A stretch of 64,000 nucleotides of DNA from Prorocentrum cordatum (GCA_963575745.1 CAUYUJ010006502.1:1-64000), one strand, 5' to 3'. Positions 11,291-20,519 are shown, numbered from the stretch's first letter. Numbers and translations are program-made. Notes: a model not told the origin generated them from the letters alone.

Positions 11291-12009
11291 TACATTATCG
11301 ATACGAGTGGCTAGTGTGGACCCGAGGATTAAATCAGCGGAGCTGCGTGAGTCGAAGTTTGCCGACGCGCGCTTCTGTGACAGGCGCGCAAATGCTAGCA
11401 AGCCGCGGTGTGCGATCGACAACCAACGTGAAATCGATCGTTTTCGCCTCTTCAGGCCCTCTTGGGGGTCCTCCTGGGGCTCCTTTTGGGGCGTCTTAGG
11501 TCCTCTGGGGCCGTTTTGGCAGCATCTTCGGCCGTCTTGGTGCCCTCGTGGGCAGAGTCGGGGCCCTCTTTCAGAGGAGCATGAAGTATTGATATGGCTA
11601 GTTTTCAAAAGTTCCAGGTTTTCCCGTCCTTCCGCGCGGGCTCCAGGGGCGAATGGTCGAGCGCGTTACGTCGCGCAGGTTCTTTGCGTGATGCGCGCGG
11701 TGCATTCTCGCGCGCATCGGAGCGCCCTCGGAGATTCCAAGCTGCATTCTGTTTTGGTTTTGGGGGGTCCGCGAGTCGCAGCTGCCGTGGCGCGATTTTC
11801 GAGTCAACCGCTTTGAGTGCTGTTCGCGGGCGCAGGGCGCGGCGCGCGCTGCGCCCAACCGCGCGCGGCGCGGTGCGTGAATCAGCCGGTTGCGCCCGTC
11901 AGACCGCCCGGAAATTATTTCCGGATTGTAGAAAGAATTCTAAAATCCGGAAGTTTCCCCAATCAGAGCTTGCCTCTGTAGGGGTCTTAGCGGATTCATA
12001 TGGTTAGGT
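11291..12009. other. Unassigned, with a short CTTGGG array
   Basis: A CTTGGG array lies at about 11445-11580. A near-perfect palindrome, ccggaaattatttccgg, lies at 11908-11924. The GC-rich remainder has no recognised gene. Confidence 0.6.
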
Positions 12010-12202
12010 GAGGTGGGGCGCCGATTTGGTGGCCGGTGGCCGGTTGCCCGGGTGCCCAGGCGTCCGTGGGTGCCCCGTGCCCCAGGATTTCGGTGGCCGG
12101 TGGCCGGGTGCCCAGGTGCCCGGGTGCCCGTGGGTGCTTGGGTGCCCAGGTGCTCGGGGGTGCCCGGAGGTGCCCAGGGGTGCCCAGGGGTGCCCGGGTA
12201 TT
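12010..12202 (+). repeat. GGTGCCCGG/GGTGCCCAGG minisatellite
   Basis: Tandem 9-10-base units of ggtgcccgg and ggtgcccagg, with a few diverged units (gtggccggtggcc) at the left. Confidence 0.9.
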
Positions 12203-12425
12203 TTATAGCCATGTAGCCCTATAGCCTTACAGCACTATAGCCCAGTAGCCCAATAGCCCAAGAGCCCATATGGCCTTATAGCCCAATAGCCCAATAGCCC
12301 TATAGCCCTATAGTCCTATAGTCCCTATAGTCCAATAGCCCAATAGCCCTATAGCACTATACTAGCCATATAGCCCTATAGCCCCATAGCCCTATAGCCC
12401 TGTAGTCCTATAGCCCCATCGCCCC
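12203..12425 (+). repeat. TATAGCCC/AATAGCCC minisatellite
   Basis: About 25 tandem 8-10-base units ending in TAGCCC. It abuts the GGTGCCC minisatellite directly. Confidence 0.9.
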
Positions 12426-12890
12426 AACAAAAACCTAATAGGGTTTTTCCCTGGTATCATTGCAAAATGGATTCAGGATTTCTTCGATTCCGGAGTTTTT
12501 CAAAATCGATGCCAGGATTCCAAAAGTAGGCCGGACATTTTCATAAACGTTTTTGGGTTTTTCAAATCTACCTTCGGATTTTTGCCGGAGTCGCGCGTGA
12601 TTTGCCTTACCAGCTCTTTGGAAATCCGCCAAGGCGCGCAGTGCGCGGCGGCGGGCGACGGGGCGGTGCGCCATCGTCCCCCCGCGCGCTCGGCAACGAG
12701 AATGGGGATCAGCAAGTGCCAAATAGGCCCCTACGGGCGACTACTCGATTGCGAATGGGTGACCGACCGACCAGCGGCGTTAGGCAGAGTCAGCAATATT
12801 CGACGCGAAGAGTACCTCGCGCGAAGGCCGTTAGAAATCCCGGAATCCACGGAACGTATCAATAACAAATTGTGCCAATAAATTCTTCTC
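12426..12890. other. Unassigned
   Basis: No repeat family or gene recognised. A small hairpin (aaacctaatagggttt) lies at the left edge. Confidence 0.5.
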
Positions 12891-12892
12891 GT

Positions 12893-13400
12893 CCTAGTCT
12901 TGGCCTGTCTTCGGGGCCTCTTGGGGGCTTGTTGGGCCGTCTTGACGGCCTCTTGGGTTTTGTTGGGCCGTCTTGGGGGCCCTTGGGCCCCCCTTGGGTC
13001 CTTCCTGGGCTGCCTTGGGGCTCTCTTGGGCACGTCTTAGGCCGTCTCGGGGCGATCCTGGAGGCCTCTTGGGCCGTCTTAGGGGTCCCGACGGTTGAGA
13101 ATGCGAGAATCTCAGATTCCGTAGGACACCCATAGGACATCGGCCTCTTGCGGCCCTCTAGCGTGTCCCTTCGGAGCCGTCTCGGGGCGTCTTGGCGGCC
13201 TGTGGGGCCGTCTTGGGAGCATCTTGGGCCGTCTGAGGGCCGTTTTGGGTAATTTCGGGGCTGTCTTTGGTCGTCTCGAGGCCCCCTTGGGCCATCTCGG
13301 GGCTCTTCTAAGGAGCTCCGGTGCCACTTCGGGGCCCTCCAGGGGCGCTCGGGTGTCGATTCGGGACTTTCTGGCGGCTCCAGGGACCAGGGGCCTTTAC
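12893..13400 (+). repeat. CTTGGG minisatellite array 3
   Basis: About 500 bases of degenerate units with the core GGCC-N-TCTTGG, interrupted at about 13095-13135 by unrelated sequence. Confidence 0.85.
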
Positions 13401-13964
13401 AAACCCGCAAGACACCATTCTGAATCTTCAATGCATACACACATACATGAGACACACACAAGTATATCCATTTTACATATATATATATATATGTATATGT
13501 GCACCTGTATTCTTACATGTTTGTTAGCGTTGCACGTTCCTCTGTTCATCTGTTTCTCTCATGTGTGGCAGGTCTCTCTCGTCATGACCCCGACGCCATC
13601 CGACTTCCTTCCGCCCTGTCGCGCTGTAGCTCAGCCTCGGTCTGGCGCCTCCATGAGCGACGCGCGGGCGAGGACCCCCAGCGTTGCGAGTGTCCGAGCG
13701 CAGACGAAAAGAGGCTTTGGCGATGGCACGCTCGCGGTGGCACTCGGAATCCTTCACCTATTGGATGTCGTGAAGCCGTTGCGGAGTGGGCATCGAACAG
13801 CCGTCACCGAGCCGTAGGAGTCTTTCGAATTCTTGAGCAGGCCAGCAGGGGTCCACCAGGTGTTGGTTCATCGCTTCGTTCATTCCGCCAGCCCACATTG
13901 CATCACCGTTGGCATTTATCTGCGGGCTCGCGGGGGCTGAGAGGGTGCTGGGTGGCGGTAGTGC
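13401..13964. other. Unassigned; CA/TA run then unique sequence
   Basis: A CA/TA run lies at about 13430-13500. The unique-looking sequence to 13960 carries an open plus-strand frame (13499-14059) that runs on into the next array. No domain recognised, so coding status is unknown. Confidence 0.4.
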
Positions 13965-14437
13965 GCCCTCTTGGAGCCCCCTTTGGGACCATCCTGGGGT
14001 GTTCTCAGTTTCATGGGAAGCGGAGAGGAGAGGAATCCAACATCACTGAACAGTTTTAGGGCTGTGGCCTTGCTGGTACATTTATGGAGCTGTGCTTTGC
14101 CATTTTGGGCCACCTCAGGGCTCGGTCGGAGCCTCGGGAGGCCTTTTTTTGGGGGCATCTTGGGGCTGCTTCGGGGCCTTCTTGGGGCCTGCCACCCCAT
14201 GATGCCCGCTCGTGGGCCGCCCTGGCGCGGGCCTCCTGGGGACTGTCTTGGAGCACCTTGGGCCACCTCGGGACTATCTTGGGACCGCTTGGGGCTGTCT
14301 GAGGGCCACCGCTTGATGCAGGCTCGTGGGCCCGTGGGGCGCCCGGGAGCTCCTGAGCCTCAGCTGGGGCGCTCGAGTGGGTGTTCAGAGCCCTCTTGGA
14401 GCCAAATCCTGCCTCGCGCAGGGCCACACTGGGCTGG
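13965..14437 (+). repeat. CTTGGG minisatellite array 4
   Basis: Degenerate CTTGGG units lead up to the left end of the inverted-repeat element at 14438. Confidence 0.8.
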
Positions 14438-14558
14438 CATCGCTCGGACGTGTGCTTTTTTTCTCGGCGAGGACCATCCAGCACCATCCTGGACCATCGA
14501 GCAAACAAAAACACGCACGAAACCGAAAAATGCACGGGAAGTGGACGTCCGAGCGATG
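14438..14558. mobile_element. 121-bp TIR element, copy 1 (introner-like family)
   Basis: Perfect 14-base terminal inverted repeats, CATCGCTCGGACGT (14438-14451) and its complement (14545-14558), flank a centre with cggcgaggaccatc, acacgcacgaaac and aaatgcac. A homologous 122-bp copy at 24616-24737 interrupts an otherwise continuous reading frame. This copy lies between CTTGGG arrays and no target duplication is obvious. No coding capacity. Confidence 0.9.
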
Positions 14559-14579
14559 GCGAGTAATGTTGGAGTCACT

Positions 14580-14905
14580 TTGAGGCCTCAGAATCCCATA
14601 GGACGTTGCACGTCCCAGATCAGTGAAGAGCCACTGGTTTTTGCAAAACATGGGCCTCCTGGGGACCGTCATGGACCATCTCGGGCCGCCTCGAGACCTT
14701 CTTGCGGCCTCCTGGGGCTGCCTTGGGGGGCATCTCTGGGCGGTTTCGGGGCCGTCTTGGGCCCCGCCGCCCCTTGATGCCCGCTCTTGGGGCCGCCCCG
14801 GTGCGCTCTTTGAGCTGTGTTGGGTCTCTACTGGGGCGCTCGTGGGAGTCCTTGGGAGCCCTCTTGGAGCCCTTCCCTGCCCCATTTGGAGCCATCTTAC
14901 GGCTG
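14580..14905 (+). repeat. CTTGGG minisatellite array 5
   Basis: Degenerate CTTGGG units similar to array 4, on the other side of the TIR element. Confidence 0.8.
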
Positions 14906-14918
14906 AGGTACGGGGCGT

Positions 14919-14998
14919 GAAAACGACCACAGCCACTGCTTGTCTTTTGTTGCCGCCTCCCAGCCCGCAGAAACACAGCAGTGGCTGTGGTCATTTTC
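14919..14998. mobile_element. 80-bp hairpin element A
   Basis: 22-base terminal inverted repeats start GAAAACGACCACAGCCACTG and end with the complement, with one mismatch. The centre is about 36 bases. A related element begins 16 bases downstream. Confidence 0.9.
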
Positions 14999-15014
14999 GT
15001 TGAGCTTGGCGCCA

Positions 15015-15097
15015 GGGAAATGACCACAACCACTGCTTCTTTTGCGGCCGGCTGGAAGGCGGCGCAAACAAGAAGCAGTGGCTGTGGTCATTTTCCC
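15015..15097. mobile_element. 83-bp hairpin element B
   Basis: Terminal inverted repeats of about 27 bases, GGGAAATGACCACAACCACT at the left and its near-complement at the right. They share the GACCAC-R-CCACTGCTT core with element A, but the centre differs. Confidence 0.9.
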
Positions 15098-15725
15098 GTC
15101 CCGCATGCGGCCTCAGGTCCAATGAGAGCGGAATCGTCAGAACGCCACCATTCTTGGAGAGCCACCGATTTTTGAAAGATTCTGCCTCCCGGCAGCCTCT
15201 TGGGGTTTATCGTAGACCATCTTCGGCCACCTCGGGTCCACCTCGGGGCATCCCGGGCCTGTCTGAGGGGTCATCTTGGAGGTGTTTTGGGGCATCTTGA
15301 GGCCTGCCGCCTCTTGATGCGAGTTCTTGGGCTGTCCTGTGGCGCTCTTGGGGTGCTCTTGGAGCTGTCGTGGGCCTCTACCACGGCGCTCTCGAGGGTC
15401 TTCGGAGCCGTCTTGGAGCTCTTCCGGGCCCCCCTAGAAGCCTGCTCGGGCGAGCTTGGAGCCGTCTGCAGGGCTCAGAGCCTCATTTGGGTCCTCCCTC
15501 AGTGGAGATGCTTGAGCGGGTTCTGAAGGAGCGGTCCCTGACGGAGCGGTCTTCTGCCGCGGCAGGGTTCTCTTCTATCGGAGCGATTCTGCCGGAGAAG
15601 TCCTCCCTCAGTGGAGAAATAGAGAACAAGGATTCGTCCCACGCCCCGCTATTCGCTTGCGTGGCAGTGCGGGCCGCCGCGACTCATCCGGCCCAAGGGA
15701 CGGGCCAACAAAGAAATACGGGCTA
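15098..15725. repeat. CTTGGG array 6 and unassigned flank
   Basis: CTTGGG units fill about 15180-15450. Two copies of tcctccctcagtggagat/a lie near 15493 and 15600. No gene recognised. Confidence 0.65.
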
Positions 15726-16250
15726 GGAAGGGGACAAAAACGGGCAAGAGAGCGAGGAGCGGAGGAGCGAGGAAGGGAAGGGGAAGGGGAGGGAGGACGA
15801 AGGGAAAGGCCACACCGGGCCGACAGACGGAGGGACGGGGGGACGGAGCGGGGGAGCCAAGGGGGGGGGGGGGGGGGGGCGAGGGAGGGAGAGCGCGCAA
15901 CGCACAAGGGCAATGGAGCACAAGGGCAAGGGAAAGCCACAGAGAGAGGGAGAGAGTGGGAGGGGAGGAGGAGGGGAGGAGGGAGAGTGGGAGAGGGAGA
16001 GTGGGAGAGTGGGAGAGAGGAGGAGGGGAGGAGGGGAGGGGAGGAGGGGAGGAGGGGAGGAGGAGGGGAGGAGGAGGAGGGGAGGAGGAGGAGGAGGAGG
16101 AGGAGGAGGAGGAGGAGGAGGAGGAGGAGGAGGAGGAGGAGGAGGAGAGGAGGAGGAGGAGGAGGAGGAGGAGGAGGAGAGGAGGAGGAGGAGGAGGAGG
16201 AGGAGGAGGAGGAGGAGGAGGAGGAGGAGGGGAGAGGAGGAGGGGACGTC
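15726..16250 (+). repeat. GGA/GAG purine tract
   Basis: Imperfect purine-rich sequence becomes a nearly pure (GAG)n run at about 16080-16230. It marks the 3' boundary of the minus-strand LINE relic. Triplex formation is possible but untested. Confidence 0.95.
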
Positions 16251-16444
16251 GCGAGAACAGAGGAGGGGGATGTGCCGAGGGCCGGGGCCGCGGCAAGGAA
16301 GCGAGGCGGCGGGCCGAGAGGCGTGCCCGTGCGCGGCGGCGCACCAGGGGAAGCAGCCGGCGTCCTCTATCCGACGGGGGGGGGGGAAGATCACGAGCAT
16401 CGCCCTGCAGGAGCATCGCCCTGCTGGGCTCCTCTGGTGGACTC

Positions 16445-16624
16445 GACTAGACGTAAGAGTGACCTTTCGCCGGAGTGACGTTTGGTGCGGGCACAGATGG
16501 GTCCCCAGAGGGCTGAAAACGAAGCAGTAGCAGCTGGTTGCGCGCCCAGGTTTGGCCCCCCGCGGCCCCCAAAAAGCCGCGCAGCAAAGGTCACTCTTAC
16601 CCAGGGTCACTCTTGCGTGTAGCC
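16445..16624. mobile_element. 180-bp TIR element with 9-bp target duplication
   Basis: 20-base ends, gactagacgtaagagtgacc and the complement of ggtcactcttgcgtgtagcc, match at about 17 of 20 positions. The flanks are GGTGGACTC (16436-16444) and GATGGACTC (16625-16633), a 9-base duplication with one change. An inner pair, gtaagagtgacctttcgc / gcaaaggtcactcttac, extends the inverted repeats. It sits inside the RT motif B region of the fossil LINE. No coding capacity; superfamily unclear (duplication length near that of hAT-like elements). Confidence 0.85.
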
Positions 16625-17035
16625 GATGGACTCCAGCACGTGGCTGGCAGACAGCAGGTCCGAAGGGCCGCCAGAGCACCACCCGGCCCGAGCCTCCAGG
16701 CAGGGCATGTGTGCTCCGACCTCGTCTAAGAGAGCAGGCCGCTGCACCGTCTTGAGCGCGTTCCAGAAGGCAATCATGAGCACGGCTTGTTCGGAGAGTA
16801 CCGGTCACGATTGACGTACTGCTGGATGGTGTGAACAGTAACAACAGTTTCCGCCCCCAGTGGGCTGGCCACACCTACTTGCAAAGGCCAGAGCAGGCGT
16901 CGAGCTTCGGCCTTGGCGTCTGCACACAGAGCTTTGCTGGTAAGTCGGCGGAGGACCTCCCCCACCGCGATTGGCCGAATGTCGCCGTCATCCTTGGGCA
17001 AGGCTGTCAGCAAGGCCCCGGCAACATGTTGTGAC

Positions 17036-17235
17036 CTTAACTGCTCCCATACGCCCGTTTTGCAACGCAACACGCACCGTGTTCAGAACGTCCGTGTCAA
17101 CACGCTGCGTGTTGGCTCAACGTGTTGGCCCACGATTCGGGTGAACATATCGCGCCAAACGCACGTTTTCAATCTATGTGTTCAGCTCCGTGTCAACACG
17201 CTGCGGGCTGCGTGTTGCGTATCGGGGCCGCCAAG
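17036..17235. mobile_element. 200-bp TIR element with perfect 8-bp target duplication
   Basis: GTTGTGAC at 17028-17035 is repeated at 17236-17243. Ends start CTTaacTGCtCCCATACGC and CTTggcGGCcCCGATACGC (right end complemented), followed on both sides by aacgcaacacgc-type sequence. Internally, ccgtgtcaacacgctgcg occurs twice. It lies between the minus-strand LINE peptides RHLSQ and HVAGALL and reads across in phase. An 8-base duplication is typical of hAT transposons (family knowledge). A non-autonomous hAT-like element is inferred. Confidence 0.85.
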
Positions 17236-17347
17236 GTTGTGACAAGTGTCGAGCGGCCTGTCCCCGCGCAGACACGTTCACGAGGTGGGTCGGCGCCTCG
17301 AGACAAGAAGCTCGGTCAGGACTGGCGGCGGCGTTCAGATTTTGCTG

Positions 17348-17400
17348 TGCCTTCGGCCCAGAAGGCCCACTCGCTGAGCGAGTGGGCCTGGCTGAAGGCA
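17348..17400. repeat. 53-bp palindrome at the insertion boundary
   Basis: The inner part, ggcccactcgctgagcgagt continuing to gggcc, is a perfect 12-base hairpin with a one-base loop. Outer arms tgccttc/gaaggca also pair after a 4-base gap. The left half is LINE sequence and the right half is its inverted copy. Confidence 0.85.
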
Positions 17401-17504
17401 CCACAAAAATTATCCCGGCAAAGCAACCTAACAGCGATGTGTAGAAGCATAGCTGGAAACATTGCCTGTGGTATTCATGTAAGAGTGCTGTTGTAGAATT
17501 CTGG

Positions 17505-17770
17505 TGTTCTCGCAGTCGCATTCGGATTCGCAGTGGCAGTCGCAGTGGCAACATCAGCGGCAGTCGCAGTGGCACTGCCAGTAGTTGCAGTAGCAATAGC
17601 TACACTAGCAGCAGCAACAGCAGCAGCAGCACTAATAGTAACAGTAGTAGTAGCAGTAGAATAGTAGTGATGGTAGTAGTGGTAACAGTGAAGTAGTAGT
17701 TGTAGTGTGTGGAGTGAACGAGTAGGAGTGATGGGAGCAGTGGTAGTAGCAGTAGAAACATTGCTTTCGA
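17505..17770. repeat. GCAGTGG/AGT degenerate repeat
   Basis: A hexamer-like cagtggcagtcg pattern passes into AGT/AGC triplets. It lies within the 0.92-kb insertion. Confidence 0.85.
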
Positions 17771-17783
17771 TAGCGGTATCTCT

Positions 17784-18179
17784 GGGAAGTGGAAGAGCAC
17801 GAAGTGGCGTACAGTTGGCTCCGGGCACTCAAAATGTCGCCCGGGAGTGGTGTTCTGGGAAGTCGAAGAGCACGAAGTGGCTTACAGTTGGCTCCGGGCA
17901 TCCAAAATGTGGCCCGGGAATGGAGTTCTGGGAAGTCGAAGAGCACGAAGTGGCCTACAGTTGGTTCCGGGCATCCAAAATGTGGCCCGGGAATGGAGTT
18001 CTGGGAAGTCGAAGAGCACGAAGTGGCCTACAGTTGGCTCCGGGCATCCAAAATGTGGCCCGGGAATGGAGTTCTGGGAAGTCGAAGAGCACGAAGTGGC
18101 TTACAGTTGGTTCCGGGCATCCAAAATGTGGCCCGGGAGTGGAGTTCTGGGAAGTCGAAGAGCACGAAGTGTGTGACTG
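17784..18179 (+). repeat. 73-bp tandem array, 5.4 near-identical copies
   Basis: Units start gggaagtcgaagagcacgaa at 17784, 17857, 17930, 18003, 18076 and 18149 (the last partial). Copies differ at only a few positions, so the array is young. The 73-base period is not a multiple of 3, so frames across it rotate and are not a protein repeat. Confidence 0.97.
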
Positions 18180-18298
18180 TTTGCGAAAAACAAGTTCGGA
18201 CCCAGCTCCCCGGATGCCGCCCGGACCTTCCTGTGGAGTCATCTGCTGCTCTCTTTTGACCCTACTAGAAACCTATCAGTCTTCGCTGTTAGGTAAAA

Positions 18299-18498
18299 AG
18301 AAGGCCCACTCGCTGAGCACTTGGGAAATGCTTTCAACGCGGCCAGGACCTCCTTGTCCGAGGAAGCCTCGTGCGGCCCGCTCCCGCCCCGCAGGCTTCT
18401 GAGAGGCCGCGCTCCTCGGCCTCCCGAGGGCGTCTTCTCCGCAGAGCTCGCCACTCCTTGGAGCTCGCGTCGGACCCCCCCTTGGATAGCAACGAATA
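18299..18498 (-). pseudogene. Fossil LINE, linker before RT
   Basis: The minus strand reads RRELQGVASSAEKTPSG, then SDKEVLAALKAFPKCSASGP. The second peptide matches the SFPxGSAPGPSG-type signature that precedes RT in these LINEs (family knowledge). It joins the palm segment across the 0.92-kb insertion. The run of seven Gs near 18473-18479 may mark a frameshift. Confidence 0.7.
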
Positions 18499-18662
18499 TC
18501 AGGAGGAAAAGAAACACACAGACACAATTAATCTTCGATTCCCAAGAAAATATGGGAAAATATGGGAAGTGGGGGGGAAGGCAGAAACCGAGAAAATATG
18601 GGAACATATGGGGGATAATTTTTATTTGTGTGTATTTATTTGTGTGTCCTGGGGCCCCTTCA
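18499..18662 (+). mobile_element. 163-bp dispersed element, copy 2
   Basis: Homologous over its full length to 3350-3512 and 20298-20460: TCAGGAGG, AAACACACAGACACAATTAA, an A-rich middle, GTGTGTATTTATTTGTGTG, GGGCCCCTTCA. It lies inside the fossil LINE next to the palindromic element. Confidence 0.85.
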
Positions 18663-18667
18663 GACTA

Positions 18668-18852
18668 GGGGAACAACAAGTGGCACAAGCATAAAAACTC
18701 AAAGGGCCGCGCGGATTTCTCGGATCGGCGCTGGACCCCCCTGGCGGCGCCTGCGGCGCCGCCCTTGGGGAACAAAAAGTGTCATAAACATAAAAACTCG
18801 GAGGTCCGCGCGGACCTCCGAGTTTTTATGTTTATGCCACTTTTTGTTCCCC
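18668..18852. mobile_element. 185-bp element ending in an 86-bp near-perfect palindrome
   Basis: 18767-18852 folds on itself with 43-base arms and a single mismatch (start ggggaacaaaaagtgtcat, centre ccgcgcgg). A third, diverged copy of the arm starts at 18668 in direct orientation, so 18668-18710 also pairs with the right arm. Outer flanks read TA on both sides (cTA-GGGG and CCCC-TAac), which fits a TA target duplication. It cuts the minus-strand LINE after ALAAGVLIG. Confidence 0.9.
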
Positions 18853-19560
18853 TAACGACGCCTGCCAATCAATACCCCTGCGGCTAAGGCGATGGCTCGG
18901 AGCCTCTGCTGCTCCTCCGGGACACTTGGGCAAAGGTGTTCTGTCATGTGTGTGAGAGCGCCACAACTCCAAGCGTGCACCATCTTCTCATTGTTGCAAG
19001 CGGGTTCTGATGATCCTATCCTGTACGTGCGTGTGTTCCTTGCCGGATCCCAGAGCGGCTGCCAAAACACATTTTGGTAGCATCAGAAACTCGGCCCAAG
19101 TGTCACGCGAACGCTGCTTTGCTTCTTCGGAGGCGTCGACCCCCGGAGCCACGTTCAAAAAAACTGCGGATGCCATTGAACAAGTCAGGACAGTGGACCA
19201 CAAACGCTTGCATGAGCTCGGCACCCTCTTCACAGTAGGTACGTTGGCTTGCATAATTGTTGCCAGGGACGGCAAGCCAGCGGCCCACGAACCAGGAAGG
19301 CGGTCAAGATCAGGCGCTGGCTGCCCCAGGGGACCCGCTGCTGACCAAGCGAGGTGTGGACAAACCGTGCGCACCCCGCGCATGGTACCAGCCGATGCCG
19401 CCGAAGAAACTCCAGAATAGCTCCCTGCAGCTTGCCGTTCCGGTGCCCTTCGAGGTGCGCCCGCACATTCTGCACTGAGCCCCGCGGGCGACCCCGACGG
19501 TCCTGTCGCGGGCAGCGGGGGACGGGGCCATGAACCCTGGAGCTGACCTGCGGCGTCGCC
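18853..19560 (-). pseudogene. Fossil LINE, N-terminal zinc-finger segment
   Basis: Reading the minus strand from about 19480: VRAHLEGHRNGKLQGAI, then LVPCAGCARFVHTS (zinc-finger-like CxxC). After a frameshift near 19300 come ANVPTVKRVPSSCKRLWS, DTWAEFLMLPKCVLAAALG and EEQQRLRAIALAAGVLIG. The LMLPKCVL and EEQxRxRAIALA signatures are, from memory of the family, typical of dinoflagellate LINE proteins upstream of RT. The copy is frameshifted and cut by the palindromic element at 18852. Upstream of 19480 the frame stays open to about 19895 but is unrecognised. Confidence 0.75.
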
Positions 19561-19884
19561 TCGTCGAAGCCACTCCGGCGACGTCCCGCAGACAGTGCAT
19601 CAGTGTCGTATGCGCCGGTGCGGCTGCGAGACCTTCGCCTCCCTGGGGTCCCCTCCACGGACCGCGGCGCGGCGGGGGCGCAGGCTCCTCTGCGCGGATT
19701 GCCGCGCTGGCCGCTGGGCGGAAGAGCGCACACCAGCGGGAGCGGCGCTGGCGGGCGGCCCGGCCTCGTCGACGCTCGGTGTGCGGGGGCCATTCCCGCT
19801 CGGGCTGCGCTTCCGCCTCCAAGGGGGGCCTTTCGCCGCCCAAGGGGGTGCCCAGTGCGGCTGGAGGACCAGGTCCGAGGCCCG
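19561..19884. other. GC-rich, possibly 5' part of the fossil LINE
   Basis: An open minus-strand frame continues through here from the zinc-finger segment, but the peptide is Arg/Pro/Ala-rich with no recognisable domain. Confidence 0.4.
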
Positions 19885-19963
19885 AAAAGCATCACTTCAC
19901 TAATTTTGGGCCCCAGGGCTCACTGAGGCCCCAGGGGCCCCAGATTAGTGAAGTGATGTTTTT
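19885..19963. mobile_element. 79-bp hairpin element
   Basis: 30-base arms at 19885-19914 and 19934-19963, around CATCACTTCACTAAT and TGGGGCCCC, pair with few mismatches. A single extra half copy, catcacttcactaa, lies at 19987-20000. No coding capacity. Confidence 0.9.
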
Positions 19964-20000
19964 CCCCACGTGAGGACCCCGAAGCTCATCACTTCACTAA

Positions 20001-20297
20001 ACCGAGCCCAGGACGAAAGTCAGGGGCCGAATTGCTGCTGTGATGCCACATCGGCCTCGTACCAGGACGAGTGGCTTCGCCAACCCGTGTGCCATCGCAG
20101 CCCCCTTTGCCCAGCCCCGTGGGGCCGGAGCGCCCCCCTCGGCGGCCAGCAGTGGCGAGCGGGCGCGGGCGTGACGACAGGAGCAGCGCGCGGCATCGCC
20201 TCCATCGGATCCGAGCCGTGCCCTGCAGGCGCGCAAGCGGGTGGGGAAGAAGGGCGGGGGGGCCCCGTCGAGTCACCTCGGTGACTCAGGACCCCAT
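20001..20297. other. Unassigned GC-rich; small hairpin
   Basis: No gene recognised. A perfect 8-base stem hairpin (GAGTCACC-TC-GGTGACTC) lies at 20270-20287, just before the dispersed element. Confidence 0.5.
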
Positions 20298-20460
20298 TCA
20301 GGAGGGAAAGAAACACACAGACACAATTAATCGTCGATTCCCTGGGAAACATGGGAAAATATGGGAAGTGGGGGGGAAAACAAAAACCTAGAAAATATGG
20401 GAAAATATGGGCGATATTTTTATTTGTGTGTATTTATTTGTGTGTCCTGGGCCCCCTTCA
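20298..20460 (+). mobile_element. 163-bp dispersed element, copy 3
   Basis: Aligns along its full length with copies 1 and 2, with the same TTCAGG start and GGGCCCCCTTCA end. Confidence 0.85.
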
Positions 20461-20519
20461 CCCATGACGATGGACGAGGAGGACGTCGTGGGTGGAGGTG
20501 GGGCTCCTGGAGCCGACTT

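Larger units (their letters stand above)
16391..17403 (-). pseudogene. Fossil LINE, RT palm segment (split by two insertions)
   Basis: On the minus strand the order is SASGPSGPKAQQ, then ALLTALPKDDGDIRPIAVGE and VLRRLTSK (fingers/palm start), then VLMIAFWNALKTVQRPALLD (motif A region) and RGAQQGDAPAG (motif B region). These follow the usual RT order. A one-base shift lies near 16795. The motif A aspartate position reads Ala, so the copy is dead. Two TIR elements (16445-16624 and 17036-17235) interrupt it. In both cases dropping the insert plus one target copy leaves the phase intact across the junction. Downstream of QQGD a 16-17-base tandem duplication and the GGA tract end the gene. Confidence 0.8.
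17380..18298. mobile_element. About 0.92-kb insertion with 20-bp flanking repeat
   Basis: AGAAGGCCCACTCGCTGAGC occurs at 17360-17379 and again at 18299-18318, as expected of a target-site duplication, inside the LINE peptide CSASGPS. Inside the insert, ACCTAACAGCGA (17426-17437) and its exact complement (18283-18294) form inner inverted repeats. The body holds GCAGTGG/AGT trinucleotide-like repeats and the 73-bp tandem array. A 20-base duplication suggests retroposition, while the inner inverted repeats suggest a DNA element. The origin is unresolved. Confidence 0.7.

Noticed and set aside
13499-14059. 186-codon plus-strand frame as a gene
   Set aside because: No domain, no splice context, and its end runs into a CTTGGG array. 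Kept only as unassigned sequence.
15649-16874. Long minus-strand Ser/Pro/Leu frame
   Set aside because: It is a translation of the GGA purine tract joined by chance to part of the LINE relic.
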